Shown: positions 4,923-5,553 of the stretch, piece by piece
How positions within the stretch are numbered: position 1 is the first letter of the stretch
Layout of the letters: every line of letters begins with the position of its first letter
NCBI GenBank assembly: GCA_027346035.1
Contig: DAIESZ010000207.1
Span: 1 to 5,553 of the forward strand
Reading direction: 5' to 3'
Source: Propionibacteriaceae bacterium
Lineage (GTDB): Bacteria > Actinomycetota > Actinomycetes > Propionibacteriales > Propionibacteriaceae
DNA: 5,553 nucleotides
The notes under the pieces: generated by a model
What the model saw: only the letters and a program-made list of their open reading frames with translations
Told to the model about the DNA's origin: nothing
Database searches by the model: none
Program-made: the position numbers and the translations under genes

Positions 4923-5441
4923 GTGATCGTCAGCCCGACCTACGTCGTGGGGCCCTACGACCACACCGGTCGGTTCAGCTGGTGGGTCGACCGGATCTCG
5001 CAGGGTGGCGTGGTCGGCTGCCAGGGTCCCGCGGGCAATCCGATGCAGCCGATCGACGCGCGCGACCGGGCCTCCTGGATCGTCGGCCCGGCCGAGCGGC
5101 GCATCCCGGGCACGTTCCACTCCTGTTCCCCCGAGCCGCCGTGGTCCTCCGGCGACATGCTGACGGCCATCGGGTCCGCGCTCGACGCCGATGCCGAATT
5201 CAGCCGGCTCGACCCCGACGACGTGGTTGCCGCGCCCTTCCCGCTGGGGACCCCCGAGGCCGAGGCTGTGCTGGTGCTCTCACGCGCGGCGGCCCGCGCC
5301 TCCGGCCTGCCGCCCCGCCCCTTCGCCGAGACGGTCCGGGACACGGCCGCCCGGATGGTGACGGCCGACTGGCGCCGGGACGGCGTGGGAGTCGAGCCGG
5401 ACGGCGAAGCGCGACTACCCGCGGCCTCCACGGGCGCATGA
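4923..5441 (+). pseudogene. C-terminal fragment of an NAD-dependent epimerase/dehydratase-like protein
   Basis: From about 4923 the frame encodes VIVSPTYVVGPYDHTGRF, WWVDRISQGG, GPAGNPMQPIDARDRASWIV and GTFHSCSPEPP, the order found in the substrate-binding half of extended short-chain dehydrogenase (NAD-dependent epimerase/dehydratase) proteins. The N-terminal half, with the GxxGxxG dinucleotide site and the catalytic Tyr-x-x-x-Lys, is absent: residues before 4923 in this frame have no similarity and none of the other frames supplies them convincingly. The end also looks damaged: EARLPAASTGA-stop reads like a shifted version of the usual Leu-Ala-Ala-Trp-His terminus, and the next frame gives HGR. 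A GTG at 4923 or ATG at 4818 could start translation, but a working enzyme is not expected. It is divergent from heliorhodopsin. A remnant is much more likely than a small functional protein. Confidence 0.75.
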
Positions 5442-5530
5442 GCGGACGGTGGGCCGGGTCACGCCCAACCTGGCCGCCTGGGTGGCACAGTTTCGGATGA
5501 CTCTGGGGCCCGATCCCTGCGGGAGCGTGA

Positions 5531-5550
5531 CCTCACCAGTGCTCGTGAGG
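5531..5550. repeat. 6-bp inverted repeat near the window end
   Basis: CCTCAC (5531-5536) and GTGAGG (5545-5550) are perfect inverted arms with an eight-base loop, 90 bases after the epimerase remnant. It may be a terminator stem, though no T-tract is visible before the window stops. The surrounding 5442-5553 stretch shows no recognisable gene. Confidence 0.25.
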
Positions 5551-5553
5551 CCG

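Noticed and set aside
4391..5500. 369-codon plus-strand frame through the heliorhodopsin 5' end and epimerase remnant
   Set aside because: It carries no motif of either protein, and its composition matches a shadow frame.
1..5553. CRISPR array, tRNA/rRNA genes, insertion sequence or attachment site
   Set aside because: No regularly spaced repeats, tRNA-like cloverleaf, rRNA sequence, transposase motif or terminal inverted repeats were found on reading both strands.

Overview
High-GC DNA with codon use and gene families typical of Actinomycetota (order not determinable from this window). It carries six recognisable intact or window-cut genes and two clear gene remnants. The standout gene is a heliorhodopsin on the minus strand (3863-4621), a seven-helix retinal protein with the Schiff-base lysine, the glutamate counterion and the signature around them all in place.

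Layout. 1-513 (minus, cut by the window start): N-terminal half of a zinc-independent MDR/quinone-oxidoreductase-type NAD(P)H enzyme. 514-606: short divergent promoter/operator region with four ACTGA/TCAGT half-sites. 607-1164 (plus): TetR-family repressor, the likely regulator of that divergent pair. 1272-1577 (plus): small CPxC/HxHTxxC putative zinc protein. 1578-1880: no recognisable gene, but three hairpin-forming inverted repeats. 1881-2265 (minus): wreck of a two-component system, in which a scrap of a histidine kinase ATPase domain is joined through a frameshift and an internal deletion to the C-terminal part of a NarL/LuxR-type response regulator, itself cut inside its DNA-binding domain. 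2302-3252 (minus): secreted lipoprotein esterase of the LpqC/PHB-depolymerase type. 3413-3739 (minus): NIPSNAP-family protein. 3863-4621 (minus): heliorhodopsin. 4622-4922: no gene. 4923-5441 (plus): C-terminal half of an NAD-dependent epimerase-like protein without its Rossmann N-terminus. 5442-5553: nothing recognised.

How it fits together. The quinone reductase and TetR form a conventional divergent regulator/target pair. Heliorhodopsin, NIPSNAP and the lipoprotein esterase lie in the same direction, but gaps of 123 and 160 bases and separate promoter-like sequences suggest individual transcription rather than one tight operon; any functional link is inference. No retinal-synthesis gene, photolyase or other light-related gene is visible here. 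Remnants on both flanks of the heliorhodopsin-esterase block suggest a region that has been rearranged or has lost genes.

A recurring signal is a -10-like hexamer exactly six bases before the ATG of four genes (TetR, zinc protein, esterase, heliorhodopsin), none of which has a well-spaced Shine-Dalgarno sequence. This suggests leaderless transcripts. The other two genes have a spaced GGAG and lack the hexamer.
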